Positions 23,236 to 31,371 of a stretch of 64,000 bases of DNA are shown here, piece by piece. Position 1 is the first letter of the stretch. Every line of letters starts with the position of its first letter. The DNA lies in NCBI RefSeq assembly GCF_021631985.1, contig NZ_CP070225.1, positions 7,564,001 to 7,628,000 of the forward strand, written 5' to 3'. The notes under the pieces were generated by a model. The model saw nothing but the letters and a program-made list of their open reading frames with translations, was not told the DNA's origin and ran no database searches. This DNA comes from Sandaracinus amylolyticus (GTDB lineage: Bacteria > Myxococcota_A > Polyangia > Polyangiales > Sandaracinaceae). The translations under genes and the position numbers were made by a program.

Positions 23236-23284
23236 GTTTCGCGAGCGTTTCACCGGCCGCGAACCGGTGAAACATCACGTTTCG
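23236..23284. promoter_or_regulatory. Four-half-site operator array P2 (shared, divergent)
   Basis: GTTTCG 23236, GTTTCA 23247, TGAAAC 23268 and GTTTCG 23279; start spacings are 11, 21 and 11 bp. It lies midway between the divergent YeeE/YedE and TauE/SafE genes, 45-100 bp from both sigma54-like elements. Confidence 0.7.
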
Positions 23285-23335
23285 ATCGGTTCCGCGATCC
23301 CGCGATTCTTCACGGGCTCGACCCCGCGCCGGGCA

Positions 23336-23350
23336 CGGCACGGTCGTCGC
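23336..23350 (+). promoter_or_regulatory. Sigma54-like element before the TauE/SafE gene
   Basis: Reads CGGCACGGTCGTCGC, two mismatches from TGGCACG-N4-TTGC with correct GG-GC spacing. The predicted start would leave only about 7 nt of leader before the ATG at 23369, which weakens the call. Confidence 0.4.
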
Positions 23351-23368
23351 TATCGAGCCCTTCACGTC

Positions 23369-24259
23369 ATGTCGCTCGTCGTCGGTCTCGCGCTCGCGAT
23401 CCTCGTCGGCGTCTCGCTCGGTCTGCTGGGCGGAGGCGGCTCGATCCTCATGGTCCCGGTCCTCGTGTACGTGCTGGGACGCGGCACCCACGAGGCGATC
23501 GCGACCTCGCTCGTCGTGGTCGGCACGACCAGCCTCGCGGCGCTGATCCCGCACGCGCGCGCCGGTCGGGTGCGCTGGAGGACGGGCCTGCTCTTCGGCG
23601 CGACCAGCATGCTCGGCGCGTACGCCGCGGGGCGCGTCGCGCACGTCGTGCCGGGCGTGGTGCTGCTGCTCGCGTTCGGCGCGATGATGCTGGTGACCGC
23701 GGGCGCGATGATGCGCGCACGCCTCGCGACCGCGGCCACGACGGAGCACCCGCTGCGGATCGTGGTGCAGGGCGCGATCGTCGGCGCGATCACCGGGCTC
23801 GTGGGCGCGGGCGGCGGCTTCGTCGTGGTGCCGGCGCTGGTGCTGCTGGGCGCGCTCTCGATGCGCGAGGCGATCGGCACCTCGCTGCTCGTGATCGCGA
23901 TGAACTCGGCGGCGGCGCTCGCCGGACACCTGGGCTCGACCTCGATCGACGTCGGGCTCGCCGCGATGATCACCGCCGCCGCGGTGATCGGCAGCGCCGC
24001 CGGCGCGGTGGTCGCGGGCCGCGTGCGTCAGGACCTGCTGCGGCGCGCCTTCGCGTGGCTCGTCGTGACGATGGCGGTGTTCCTGCTCTCGCAGGAGATC
24101 CCTCGCGCCGCGGGCGTCGAGGTGGTGCTCGGTCGCGACTGGCCGTGCGTGCTCGGGCTCACTGCGATCCCGATGGCGCTCGCGGCGATCGACCTCGCGC
24201 GGATGCGCCGCGCGGCCGAGGGCGTCGCGGAGGAGACGCTGCGGCGCTCCATCGCGTGA
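23369..24259 (+). CDS. TauE/SafE-family sulfite/sulfonate exporter
   Basis: 296 residues, about eight transmembrane helices in two related halves. Each half begins with the family glycine-rich motif: LGLLGGGGSILMVPVLVYVLG near residue 18 and GLVGAGGGFVVVPALVLLG near 145. Members export sulfite, sulfoacetate or related anions. Next to two persulfide dioxygenases, removal of the sulfite they produce is the likely role. Its TGA stop is the first three bases of operator array P3, so coding and control sequence touch directly. Confidence 0.9.
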   Translation: MSLVVGLALAILVGVSLGLLGGGGSILMVPVLVYVLGRGTHEAIATSLVVVGTTSLAALIPHARAGRVRWRTGLLFGATSMLGAYAAGRVAHVVPGVVLLLAFGAMMLVTAGAMMRARLATAATTEHPLRIVVQGAIVGAITGLVGAGGGFVVVPALVLLGALSMREAIGTSLLVIAMNSAAALAGHLGSTSIDVGLAAMITAAAVIGSAAGAVVAGRVRQDLLRRAFAWLVVTMAVFLLSQEIPRAAGVEVVLGRDWPCVLGLTAIPMALAAIDLARMRRAAEGVAEETLRRSIA

Positions 24260-24305
24260 AACACACGTTTCACCGCTGACCCGAGCTGTTTCATGCACGT
24301 GAAAC
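24257..24305. promoter_or_regulatory. Four-half-site operator array P3
   Basis: TGAAAC 24257, GTTTCA 24267, GTTTCA 24288 and TGAAAC 24300; start spacings are 10, 21 and 12 bp. It occupies most of the 69-bp gap before the DUF1641 gene. No sigma54-like element is visible between it and that gene. Confidence 0.68.
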
Positions 24306-24328
24306 ATCGAGCCGAGAGGAAGACGTCG

Positions 24329-25072
24329 ATGGAGCATCCTGGAGATCCTCGGACGAGCCCGGCCACGCGGCAGCCGGCGGGCGACACCCGCGCGATCCTC
24401 GACGCGCTCTCGCGCATCGAGCAGCGGCTCGATCGCGTCGAGGCGATCGCCTCCGCGGCGCGCGCGGACGCAGCGAGCGCGCTCGCCGGGGCGACCGACA
24501 CCTTCGACCACGCGATGCGCGCCGCCGCCGCGCGCGGCATCGACGTCGACGAGCGGGCGCGCATCGCGCTGCGCCTGCTCGAGCGCATCACCCAGCCCGA
24601 CACGATGCGGGCGCTCGAGCGCGTGCTCGAGCTCGCGGAGCAGTCGCCCGCGGCGATCGCGATGGCTGCCGACACGCTCGACAGCCTCGCGGCGCGCGTT
24701 CAGCAGGCGGGCATCGACCTCGACGCGCGCGCCGACAACGTGCTGCGCGCGGCGGAGCGGCTGAGCTCGGACCGCGCGGTCGCGCTGATCGAGGCATCGC
24801 TCGAGCGCGCCGACGCGATCCGGAGCGTCATCGAGTCCGGTGCCCTCGACCCCGCGGCGGTCGCGGTGGTCTCGAAGGCCGGGCGCGCGCTCGCCGAGGC
24901 GGCGTCCGAGCCCGGAGCGTCGCTCGGCGCGCTCGGGCTGCTGCGCGCGATGAGCGACGCCGAGATCCGCGCCGCGAACGGCTTCCTCGTGCGCTTCGCA
25001 CGACACCTCGGGCGCGCGCTCGCGGACGACGCGCCCGCGCTGCCCACCCACGCGAACGGAGCACGACGATGA
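24329..25072 (+). CDS. DUF1641 protein, partner of sulfide:quinone oxidoreductase
   Basis: 247 residues, soluble and almost entirely helical, Ala/Arg/Leu-rich. Repeated amphipathic segments ([50 protein letters not shown]) and the end [26 protein letters not shown] match DUF1641 proteins. These recur immediately before sulfide:quinone-oxidoreductase-like flavoproteins. The ATG is preceded by GAGAGGA. The last codons overlap the next start by 4 bp (ATGA), strongly suggesting co-translation with the flavoprotein. Its biochemical role is not established; a membrane-docking or assembly factor for SQR is inferred. Confidence 0.85.
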   Translation: MEHPGDPRTSPATRQPAGDTRAILDALSRIEQRLDRVEAIASAARADAASALAGATDTFDHAMRAAAARGIDVDERARIALRLLERITQPDTMRALERVLELAEQSPAAIAMAADTLDSLAARVQQAGIDLDARADNVLRAAERLSSDRAVALIEASLERADAIRSVIESGALDPAAVAVVSKAGRALAEAASEPGASLGALGLLRAMSDAEIRAANGFLVRFARHLGRALADDAPALPTHANGARR

Positions 25073-26262
25073 ACGAGCCCAGCACGCACGACATCGTGAT
25101 CATCGGCGGCGGCACCGCCGGCCTGAGCGTCGCGGCCCGCCTCTGCGCGCGGCCCGACGCGCCCGCGGTGACGATCGTCGAGCCCTCGGAGCACCACTAC
25201 TACCAGCCGCTCTGGACGCTCGTGGGCGGCGGGATCTTCGCGAAGGAGAGCACCCAGCGGCGCGAGGCGGACTACATCCCGCGCGGGGCCACCTGGATCC
25301 GCGACGCAGCGACGGAGATCGATCCCGAGCGAAGGATCGTGAGGACGCGCGACGGGCGGACGCTCTCGTACCAGCAGCTCGTCGTCGCGCCGGGCATGCA
25401 GCTCGACTGGCACGCGATCGAGGGCCTCGAGGGCCACCTCGGGAAGGACGGCATCTGCTCGAACTACTCGTACGCGACCGTCGACAGCACGTGGAAGGCG
25501 CTGAGCACGCTCGAGGGCGGCAACGCCGTGTTCACGTTCCCGTCCACGCCGATCAAGTGCGCGGGCGCGCCCCAGAAGATCATGTACCTCGCCGACGATC
25601 ACCTGCGGCGACGCGGCGTCCGCTCGCGGACGCGGGTGATCTACGCCTCGGCGACCGCGGGGATCTTCGGCGTGAAGAAGTACGCGGCCGCGCTCGCGAA
25701 GGTCGTGGAGCGCAAGGAGATCGAGACGCTCTTCCGCCACGACCTCGTCGCGGTGCGACCGAGCTCGAAGGAGGCGGTCTTCCGCCATCTCGACGACGGC
25801 AGCGAGCGGATCGTCTCCTACTCGCTGCTCCACGTGGTGCCGCCGCAGAGCGCGCCCGACTTCGTGAAGAAGGGCCCGCTCGCGAGCAGCGCGGGCTGGG
25901 TCGACGTGCACAAGCACACGCTCCAGCACGTGAAGTGGCCGGACGTCTGGGCGCTCGGCGACGCGAGCAGCTTGCCGACCTCGCGCACCGGCGCCGCGAT
26001 CCGCAAGCAGGCGCCGGTGCTGGTCGAGAACCTGATGGCGTACCGCCGAGGCGAGCCGCTGCCGGCGAGCTACGACGGCTACGCGTCGTGCCCGCTGGTG
26101 ACCGGCTACGGAAAGCTGATCCTCGCGGAGTTCGACTACGACGGGGTGCCGCAGGAGAGCTTCCCGTTCGACCAGTCGCAGGAGCGCTACAGCCTCTGGG
26201 CGCTCAAGGCCTACGCGCTGCCCGAGATGTACTGGAACGGAATGTTGCGCGGGCGCGCGTAG
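25069..26262 (+). CDS. sqr: Type II sulfide:quinone oxidoreductase (SQR)
   Basis: 397 residues, FAD-dependent. The N-terminal dinucleotide fold is [17 protein letters not shown]. The two redox cysteines of the mitochondrial SQOR-like type II group sit in [14 protein letters not shown] (about residue 164) and [20 protein letters not shown] (about 344). The C-terminal [11 protein letters not shown] and MYWNGMLRG are close to the eukaryotic enzyme and form the membrane-docking region. The reaction is sulfide plus quinone to bound persulfide plus quinol, with sulfur passed to glutathione or another thiol. It provides the substrate for the persulfide dioxygenases encoded on either side. Confidence 0.95.
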   Translation: MNEPSTHDIVIIGGGTAGLSVAARLCARPDAPAVTIVEPSEHHYYQPLWTLVGGGIFAKESTQRREADYIPRGATWIRDAATEIDPERRIVRTRDGRTLSYQQLVVAPGMQLDWHAIEGLEGHLGKDGICSNYSYATVDSTWKALSTLEGGNAVFTFPSTPIKCAGAPQKIMYLADDHLRRRGVRSRTRVIYASATAGIFGVKKYAAALAKVVERKEIETLFRHDLVAVRPSSKEAVFRHLDDGSERIVSYSLLHVVPPQSAPDFVKKGPLASSAGWVDVHKHTLQHVKWPDVWALGDASSLPTSRTGAAIRKQAPVLVENLMAYRRGEPLPASYDGYASCPLVTGYGKLILAEFDYDGVPQESFPFDQSQERYSLWALKAYALPEMYWNGMLRGRA

Positions 26263-26263
26263 C

Positions 26264-26310
26264 TGAAACGTCGTTTCACCGACGTTGCAACACCCTGAAA
26301 CATCGTCTCG
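26264..26310. promoter_or_regulatory. Operator array P4 (three good half-sites plus one degenerate)
   Basis: The palindrome TGAAACGTCGTTTCA (26264-26278) is identical to the one at 22182. It is followed by TGAAAC at 26296 and a degenerate GTCTCG at 26305; start spacings are 9, 23 and 9 bp. It begins 2 bp after the SQR stop and precedes the rhodanese-fusion gene. Confidence 0.65.
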
Positions 26311-26354
26311 CGGCCGGTTCTGGCATCCTCGATCCGGCGGGAGAGGGAGCGCTC

Positions 26355-27461
26355 ATGCTGTTCCGACAGCTCTTCGATCTGGAGTCCTCGACCTATACGT
26401 ATCTCCTCGCCGACGAGGAGACGCGCGAGGCGGTGATCATCGATCCCGTGCTCGAGCAGGTGGAGCGCGACGTCGGCCTGGTGCACGACCTCGGGCTCGC
26501 GCTGCGCTACGCGATCGACACCCACGTCCACGCCGATCACGTCACGGCGCTCGGCACGCTGCGCGACCGCCTCGGATGCCAGACCGTGCTCTCGGAGCGC
26601 GCGGGTGTCGGGTGCGCCGACGTGCTGGTGAAGGACGGCGATCGCATCCGCTTCGGCGCGCACGAGCTCGAGGTGCGCGAGACGCCGGGCCACACGAGCG
26701 GTTGCCTCAGCTACGTGACCGGCGATCGCCGCATGGCGTTCACCGGCGACGCGCTGCTGATCCGCGGCTCGGGCCGCACCGACTTCCAGCAGGGCGACGC
26801 GCCCACGCTCTATCGCTCGGTGCACGAGAAGCTCTTCACGCTGCCCGACTCGACGCTCGTGTTCCCCGGCCACGATTACAAGGGACGCACCGTCACCTCG
26901 GTCGGCGAAGAGAAGCGCCTCAACCCGCGGCTCGGCGGAGGGCGCAGCGAGGCCGAGTTCGTCGAGATCATGGCGAAGCTCCAGCTCGCGTATCCGAAGA
27001 AGATCGACGTCGCGCTCCCCGCGAACCTCGCGTGTGGGGTGCCGCGCGGCGTGCCCGCGACGCCCGAGCCGATCGAGGCCGCGCGCTGGGCGCCGATCGA
27101 GACGAGCGCGGGTGGGATCCCCGAGCTCGCGCCCGAGTGGATCGCGACGCACCCCGGCGCGGGGCGCCTCGTCGACGTGCGCGAGCCGAGCGAGTTCGTG
27201 GGCGAGCTCGGGCACGTGCCGGGCAGCGAGCTGGTGCCGCTCGCGACGGTCGAGCGCGCCGCGCTGGACTGGGATCGCAGCGCGCCGATCGTCGCGATCT
27301 GTCGATCGGGCGGGCGCTCGGGAAAGGCCGCGCTGCAGCTGCGCGCCATGGGCTTCGAGCGCGTCGCGTCGATGCGCGGCGGCATGACCGCCTGGAACGC
27401 GCAGCGACTGCCGATCGATCGCGGCGGCAGCGCGCGCGAGGACGCGACGCAGGCGAGCTGA
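26355..27461 (+). CDS. Persulfide dioxygenase - rhodanese fusion (ETHE1-type)
   Basis: 368 residues. Residues 1-230 are an ETHE1-like dioxygenase: [20 protein letters not shown], iron ligands in [36 protein letters not shown] and FPGHDYKG. Residues about 255-350 are a rhodanese domain with active-site cysteine in [13 protein letters not shown]. The fusion couples persulfide oxidation to sulfite with transfer of sulfane sulfur to sulfite or thiol, giving thiosulfate. The ATG has a GAGAGGGAG site upstream. Operator P4 precedes it. Confidence 0.93.
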   Translation: MLFRQLFDLESSTYTYLLADEETREAVIIDPVLEQVERDVGLVHDLGLALRYAIDTHVHADHVTALGTLRDRLGCQTVLSERAGVGCADVLVKDGDRIRFGAHELEVRETPGHTSGCLSYVTGDRRMAFTGDALLIRGSGRTDFQQGDAPTLYRSVHEKLFTLPDSTLVFPGHDYKGRTVTSVGEEKRLNPRLGGGRSEAEFVEIMAKLQLAYPKKIDVALPANLACGVPRGVPATPEPIEAARWAPIETSAGGIPELAPEWIATHPGAGRLVDVREPSEFVGELGHVPGSELVPLATVERAALDWDRSAPIVAICRSGGRSGKAALQLRAMGFERVASMRGGMTAWNAQRLPIDRGGSAREDATQAS

Positions 27462-27508
27462 GATCTTCGACTCGAGGCTGTCGATGAATCGAGTCGGCCG
27501 CCGCGCGA

Positions 27509-27608
27509 GAGCAAGCGGGGTTGGGGACCCGCGCGCAGCGTTCAGGGATGGGGGGACCCGATCCGGCTTCGCCGGGCGGGGGGAAGGGGTCATCCATGAC
27601 CCCTTCCG
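27509..27608 (+). repeat. Dispersed intergenic element, copy 2, ending in a terminator-like hairpin
   Basis: GAGCAAGCGGGGTTGGGG, ACCCGCGCGCAG and GTT are shared with the minus-strand copy at 10981-11051. This copy has an additional CCGGCTTCGCCGG hairpin and ends in GGAAGGGGTCAT/ATGACCCCTTCC, a 12-bp stem with a 2-nt centre (27582-27607). It separates the sulfide cluster from the convergent ABC-exporter genes. Confidence 0.65.
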
Positions 27609-27613
27609 AAAAC

Positions 27614-28744
27614 TCAGTCGAGCCGCTTCCGGAAGCGCAGGATCGCGAGCGTCATCATCGCGCCGGTGAACGCGAGCAGGGCGAGCACGTCGGGCCACAT
27701 CTCGGAGAGACGCGCGCCGCGCAGCATGACGCCCCGGATCAGGCGCACGAAGTGCGTCATCGGGATCACCTCGGCGAGCCACTGCGCGGCCGGCGGCAAT
27801 CCGGCGAACGGGAACATGAAGCCCGAGAGCAGGATCGACGGCAGGAACACGAAGAACGTCATCTGCATCGCCTGGAACTGCGAGCGCGCGCGCGTGGAGA
27901 TCAGGAGGCCGAGGCTCAGGTTCGCGAAGATCAGCAGCCCGGCGGCCAGGTACGCGTCGGCGAGAAGGCCGCGGATCGGCACCGCGAAGAGCCACGTGCC
28001 GAGCGCGATCACCAACGTCGTCTGCACGAGACCGATGCCGACGTAGGGAAGCACCTTGCCGAGCATCAGCTCGCTCCGCGTGATCGGGGTCGCGATCAGG
28101 AGCTCCATGTTGCCGCGCTCGCGCTCGCGCACGACCGCGACGGCCGTGAAGAGCACCATCGTCATCGTCAGGATCACGCCGATCAGCCCGGGCACGATGT
28201 TCAGCTGACTGCGCCGCTCGGGGTTGTAGAAGCTCACGACGCTGATCGGTCGCGTGGTCGGGGGCACGCCGGAGATCGCTTCTCCAGGCGCCCTCGAGAG
28301 CGTCCCGCGCGCCGCGGCCTCGGGCAGCGGGACCTGCGCGAGCTGCGCCGCCGCGCTCTGGACCGTGGTGTCGCTCGCGTCGACGAGCACCTGTGCAACC
28401 TCGCGGCCCTCGGCGCGCCGCCGCTCGAAGTCGGGCGGCACGACGATCCCCACGCTGATCCGGCCGCGCCGCAGGAGGTCCATCAGCTCCTCGGGCGCGT
28501 GGACGTGCGCGACCGGCTCGACGACACCGGTCGCCAGAACGTCCATCACGAGCGCGCGCGAGCCGGCGGTGCTCGCCTGATCGACGATCGCCGCCGGCAG
28601 CCCGCGCAACGTCAGGTTGATCGCGTAGCCGAACACGACGAGCTGGATCACCGGGATACCGACGATCATCGCGAGCGTCACGCGGTCGCGCCGGAGCTGC
28701 AGCAGCTCCTTGAAGACCACGGCGAACAGACGACGCCACTTCAT
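27614..28744 (-). CDS. ABC-2 type exporter permease (YbhR/YbhS-like)
   Basis: 376 residues. One N-terminal helix (VTLAMIVGIPVIQLVVFGYAI) is followed by a large periplasmic domain of about 150 residues and then five C-terminal helices, the standard ABC-2 permease layout. The Glu-containing NPERRSQLNIVPGLIGVIL and the RERERGNMELLIATPITRSELMLGK coupling region are typical. Its ATG overlaps the ATPase stop by 4 bp. With the ATPase and the HlyD-like lipoprotein it forms a three-gene export system for drugs or lipophilic compounds; the substrate is unknown. Confidence 0.92.
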   Translation of the reverse strand: MKWRRLFAVVFKELLQLRRDRVTLAMIVGIPVIQLVVFGYAINLTLRGLPAAIVDQASTAGSRALVMDVLATGVVEPVAHVHAPEELMDLLRRGRISVGIVVPPDFERRRAEGREVAQVLVDASDTTVQSAAAQLAQVPLPEAAARGTLSRAPGEAISGVPPTTRPISVVSFYNPERRSQLNIVPGLIGVILTMTMVLFTAVAVVRERERGNMELLIATPITRSELMLGKVLPYVGIGLVQTTLVIALGTWLFAVPIRGLLADAYLAAGLLIFANLSLGLLISTRARSQFQAMQMTFFVFLPSILLSGFMFPFAGLPPAAQWLAEVIPMTHFVRLIRGVMLRGARLSEMWPDVLALLAFTGAMMTLAILRFRKRLD

Positions 28745-29670
28745 GCGCGGCGCCCGTGCGTCACGGCGACGAAGACGTCCTCGAGCGTCGGCTCCCCGAG
28801 CGCGACGCGAGCGTCGACGCCTGCACGCGCGAGCGCCTCGGCGACGCGCGGCTCGGCCTCGACGCCCTCCGCGGCGAGCACGCGAAGGTTGGTCCCGATC
28901 TGCGCCGCGCTGATCACACCGGGCGCGCCGGCCAATGCGCGCTGGGCACGACGCGGCTCGGCCGCGCGCACCTCGAGGGTGCGACCCCGGAGCGCGCCGG
29001 TGAGCTCGGCGGGTGATCCGTCCGCCACCAGCTTGCCGCGATCCAGGATCGCGAGGCGATGGCAGCGCTCGGCCTCGTCCATGTAGTGCGTCGAGACGAG
29101 GATCGTCGAGCCGCCGTCGGCGAGATCGAACAGCTTCTCCCAGAAGTCGCGCCGCGACTCGGGGTCGACCGCGCTCGTGGGCTCGTCGAGGAAGAGCAGC
29201 TCCGGCTCGTGCACGACGGCACCCGCCAGCGCGAGACGTTGCTTCTCGCCGCCGCTCAGCGTGTCCGCGAGCTGATCTTCGCGGCCCTCGAAGCGGAACT
29301 GCGCGATGAGCGATGCCACCCGCTGCTTCGCACGAGCTCTCGGGATGTCGTGCACCGCCGCGAGGAAGTCGAGGTTCTCGCGCACCGTGAGATCGGCGAA
29401 GAGCGAGAAGCGCTGCGTCATGTATCCGATGCGCCGGCGGAGCGGCTCCGACTGCTCGGGGATGCGCAGCCCGATGACCTCGATCTCGCCGGCCGAGGGC
29501 AGCAGCAGCCCGCAGAGCATGCGGATCGTCGTGGACTTGCCCGAGCCGTTCGGCCCGAGGAAGCCGTACACGGCGGCGCGCGGCACCGTGAGATCGACAC
29601 GATCGACCGCCGTCGCATCGCCGAAGCGCTTGGTCAGGCCGCGCGCGCGGATCGCGATCGCCTCGGCCAT
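28741..29670 (-). CDS. ABC exporter ATP-binding protein (YbhF-like)
   Basis: 309 residues. Walker A GPNGSGKSTT (about 39), Q-loop YMTQRFSLF, signature LSGGEKQRLAL, Walker B LLFLDEPTSAVDP and H-loop STHYMDEAERC are all intact. The C-terminal 80 residues form the extension seen in ABC-2 exporter ATPases and end in LEDVFVAVTHG. It is a single copy, whereas E. coli YbhF has two fused ATPase domains, so it probably works as a homodimer. The start overlaps the upstream gene stop by one base (TGATG). Confidence 0.94.
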   Translation of the reverse strand: MAEAIAIRARGLTKRFGDATAVDRVDLTVPRAAVYGFLGPNGSGKSTTIRMLCGLLLPSAGEIEVIGLRIPEQSEPLRRRIGYMTQRFSLFADLTVRENLDFLAAVHDIPRARAKQRVASLIAQFRFEGREDQLADTLSGGEKQRLALAGAVVHEPELLFLDEPTSAVDPESRRDFWEKLFDLADGGSTILVSTHYMDEAERCHRLAILDRGKLVADGSPAELTGALRGRTLEVRAAEPRRAQRALAGAPGVISAAQIGTNLRVLAAEGVEAEPRVAEALARAGVDARVALGEPTLEDVFVAVTHGRRA

Positions 29671-30665
29671 CAGTGGCCTCCATCGACCTCGTGCGCGAGC
29701 TCGACCCGGACCGGCATGCCGGCAGGAAGGCCGCGCGCGTCCTCGCCGGTCAGCTCGACCTCCGCGAGGTAGCTGAGCCGGGCGGCGTCGTCCCCCGTGA
29801 GCGCGTAGTACGGAGTGAAGCTCGGCTCGCTCCGGATCATCCGCACTCGCCCTGCGAGGGGGCGATCACGGCCGTCGACGAACACGCGCGCCGACTGCCC
29901 CACGTGCACGCGAGCACGAATCGGCTCGGGTACGTACACGCGCGCGTAGGGCGCGTCTCCGACGAGCAGGATCGCGAGCGGTGCGCCGACCGGGGCCTGG
30001 TCACCGAGTCGATAGGGCAAGCTGTCGACCTCGGCGGCGCGCGGCGCGACGACGCTCAGCTTGTCGAGCAGGACGACCTGCTCCGCCATCCGCGCGCTCG
30101 CGGCAATCACCGCGGCCTCGGCCTGGGCGATCTGCTCGGGACGGGTTCCTCGCTCGAGCTCGAGCAGCGCCGCGCTCGCCGCGCGCACGCGCCCCGCGGA
30201 AGACCCCGCCGCACCGCGCGCACGATCGAGCTCCACCCGCGCGACGACGCCGCGCTGCTCGAGCGACTCCACCCGCTCGAGATACGAGCGCGCGTCGCGC
30301 GCCTCGGCTTCGGCTGCGGCGAGCTCTGCGCGCGCCCGCGCCACGTCCTCGCGCCGCGGTCCGGCCTCGAGCTCGGCCAGGACTTCGCGCCGCTGATGGG
30401 CTTCGCCGGCCGCCGCCTGCACCGCGCTGCCGGTTCGCGCCGCATCGAGCTGCACGAGCAACTGCCCGGGCGCGACCCGCTCGCCCTCGCGCACCTCGAT
30501 CGCGACGATGCGCTCGGCCGCCGGGGAGGGCAGCGTGATGCGATCGTACTCGAGCGTGCCGAGCGCCTGCGGCGCCGCGTCACTGCACCCCACGGCGAGC
30601 CCGATCCCGACCACGACCGCGGCGAAACGCCCCTGCCAGTGATCGATCTCGAACGCGGCCGACAT
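29670..30665 (-). CDS. HlyD/YbhG-type membrane-fusion (periplasmic adaptor) lipoprotein
   Basis: 331 residues from MSAAFEIDHWQGRFAAVVV. The hydrophobic N-terminus ends in a lipobox (GLAVGC), so it is probably inner-membrane lipid-anchored. A lipoyl-like half (ERIVAIEVREGERVAPGQLLVQL), a long alpha-hairpin coiled coil rich in Ala/Glu/Arg (about 80-190) and a beta-barrel domain (APYARVYVPEPIRARVHVGQSARVFVDG) follow in the standard adaptor order. It is first gene of the exporter operon and is divergent from the SRPBCC gene. Confidence 0.9.
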   Translation of the reverse strand: MSAAFEIDHWQGRFAAVVVGIGLAVGCSDAAPQALGTLEYDRITLPSPAAERIVAIEVREGERVAPGQLLVQLDAARTGSAVQAAAGEAHQRREVLAELEAGPRREDVARARAELAAAEAEARDARSYLERVESLEQRGVVARVELDRARGAAGSSAGRVRAASAALLELERGTRPEQIAQAEAAVIAASARMAEQVVLLDKLSVVAPRAAEVDSLPYRLGDQAPVGAPLAILLVGDAPYARVYVPEPIRARVHVGQSARVFVDGRDRPLAGRVRMIRSEPSFTPYYALTGDDAARLSYLAEVELTGEDARGLPAGMPVRVELAHEVDGGH

Positions 30666-30824
30666 GCTCGCAACGACTCCGCGAGGGGCTCCAGGAACGC
30701 AGGTAGGCACGCGAGGGGCGCGTCGCTAAGACCCAGCCGAGGTCGCGTCCCCGCAGGCGAGCGAACGCCAGCGTTGAAAGCCTCGGCGCCGGGTCGAGAC
30801 GGTCTCCGAGCAACGGAGCGCGAC

Positions 30825-31274
30825 ATGGCACACGTCATCACCGAGCTCGACACGACCGCCAGCCCCGAGCGCGTGATCGGCGCGCTCACGGACTTCTCCC
30901 CGCGGCGCCTCGAGCTCTGGCCCAACATCGATCGCAGGTACTACAAGGTCGAGTCCACCGAGCCGACGTCGGCGGAGGTGACCGAGGGCACGGGCCCGTT
31001 CGGCGGAATCTGGGAGCGGGCCCGATATGACTGGTCGCGTCCCGGCACCGTGCGAATCGACGTGAAGGACTCGAACGCCTTCGAGCCGGGCAGCTATTGG
31101 AAGTACGACGTGACGCCGACGGCGAACGGCGGCAGTCACGTGCGCATGGAGTTCGACCGGCGCCCGCGCAATTTCAGAGGCCGCGTCGCGAGCGCGCTGC
31201 TCGATCGGATCGGCGGGAAGTTCTTCGAGAAGCAGCTCGGCGAGACGCTTCGCCGCATCGAGCGCGCGAGCTGA
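30825..31274 (+). CDS. SRPBCC (polyketide-cyclase/START-like) family protein
   Basis: 149 residues beginning MAHVITELDTTASPERVIGALTDFSPRRLELWPNID, the strand-helix start of the SRPBCC fold. The end forms the long C-terminal helix (RVASALLDRIGGKFFEKQLGETLRRIE). These proteins bind hydrophobic ligands in a helix-grip pocket, and no catalytic residue can be named. A GGAG site lies 8 nt before the ATG. Its stop is 6 nt before dispersed element copy B. Confidence 0.85.
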   Translation: MAHVITELDTTASPERVIGALTDFSPRRLELWPNIDRRYYKVESTEPTSAEVTEGTGPFGGIWERARYDWSRPGTVRIDVKDSNAFEPGSYWKYDVTPTANGGSHVRMEFDRRPRNFRGRVASALLDRIGGKFFEKQLGETLRRIERAS

Positions 31275-31280
31275 ATCCCT

Positions 31281-31357
31281 GCCGGAGTGCTCGTCCCGCG
31301 GGTCCCGGACGGGAGCGCGCGAAGCGCGCGGACGGGAGGGACCGGCGGGCGAGCCGA
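31281..31357 (+). repeat. Dispersed stem-loop element, copy B (reference copy)
   Basis: A 77-bp element. Outer arms GCTCGTCCCGCGGGTCCC and GGGACCGGCGGGCGAGC pair imperfectly. Inside are two identical 8-nt internal segments (GGACGGGA) flanking an inner stem GCGCGC-GAA-GCGCGC (31315-31329). Other copies are at 11923-11998 (minus), 45505-45584 and 54334-54410, with a partial copy at 54305-54330. This copy fills the convergent gap between the SRPBCC and kinase genes. Confidence 0.9.
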
Positions 31358-31371
31358 TGTTGGACACTCCC

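Noticed and set aside
22280-25051. A 923-codon minus-strand frame covering the YeeE/YedE gene and beyond
   Set aside because: Only its last 147 residues form a protein; the rest is antisense to TauE/SafE and DUF1641.
26321-26335. TGGCATCCTCGATCC as a sigma54 promoter for the dioxygenase-rhodanese gene
   Set aside because: The essential G of the -12 GC is C, and the implied start site would cut into the ribosome site.
26211-28739. An 842-codon minus-strand frame across the rhodanese fusion
   Set aside because: It is out of frame with the permease and antisense to the dioxygenase-rhodanese gene; no domain is visible.
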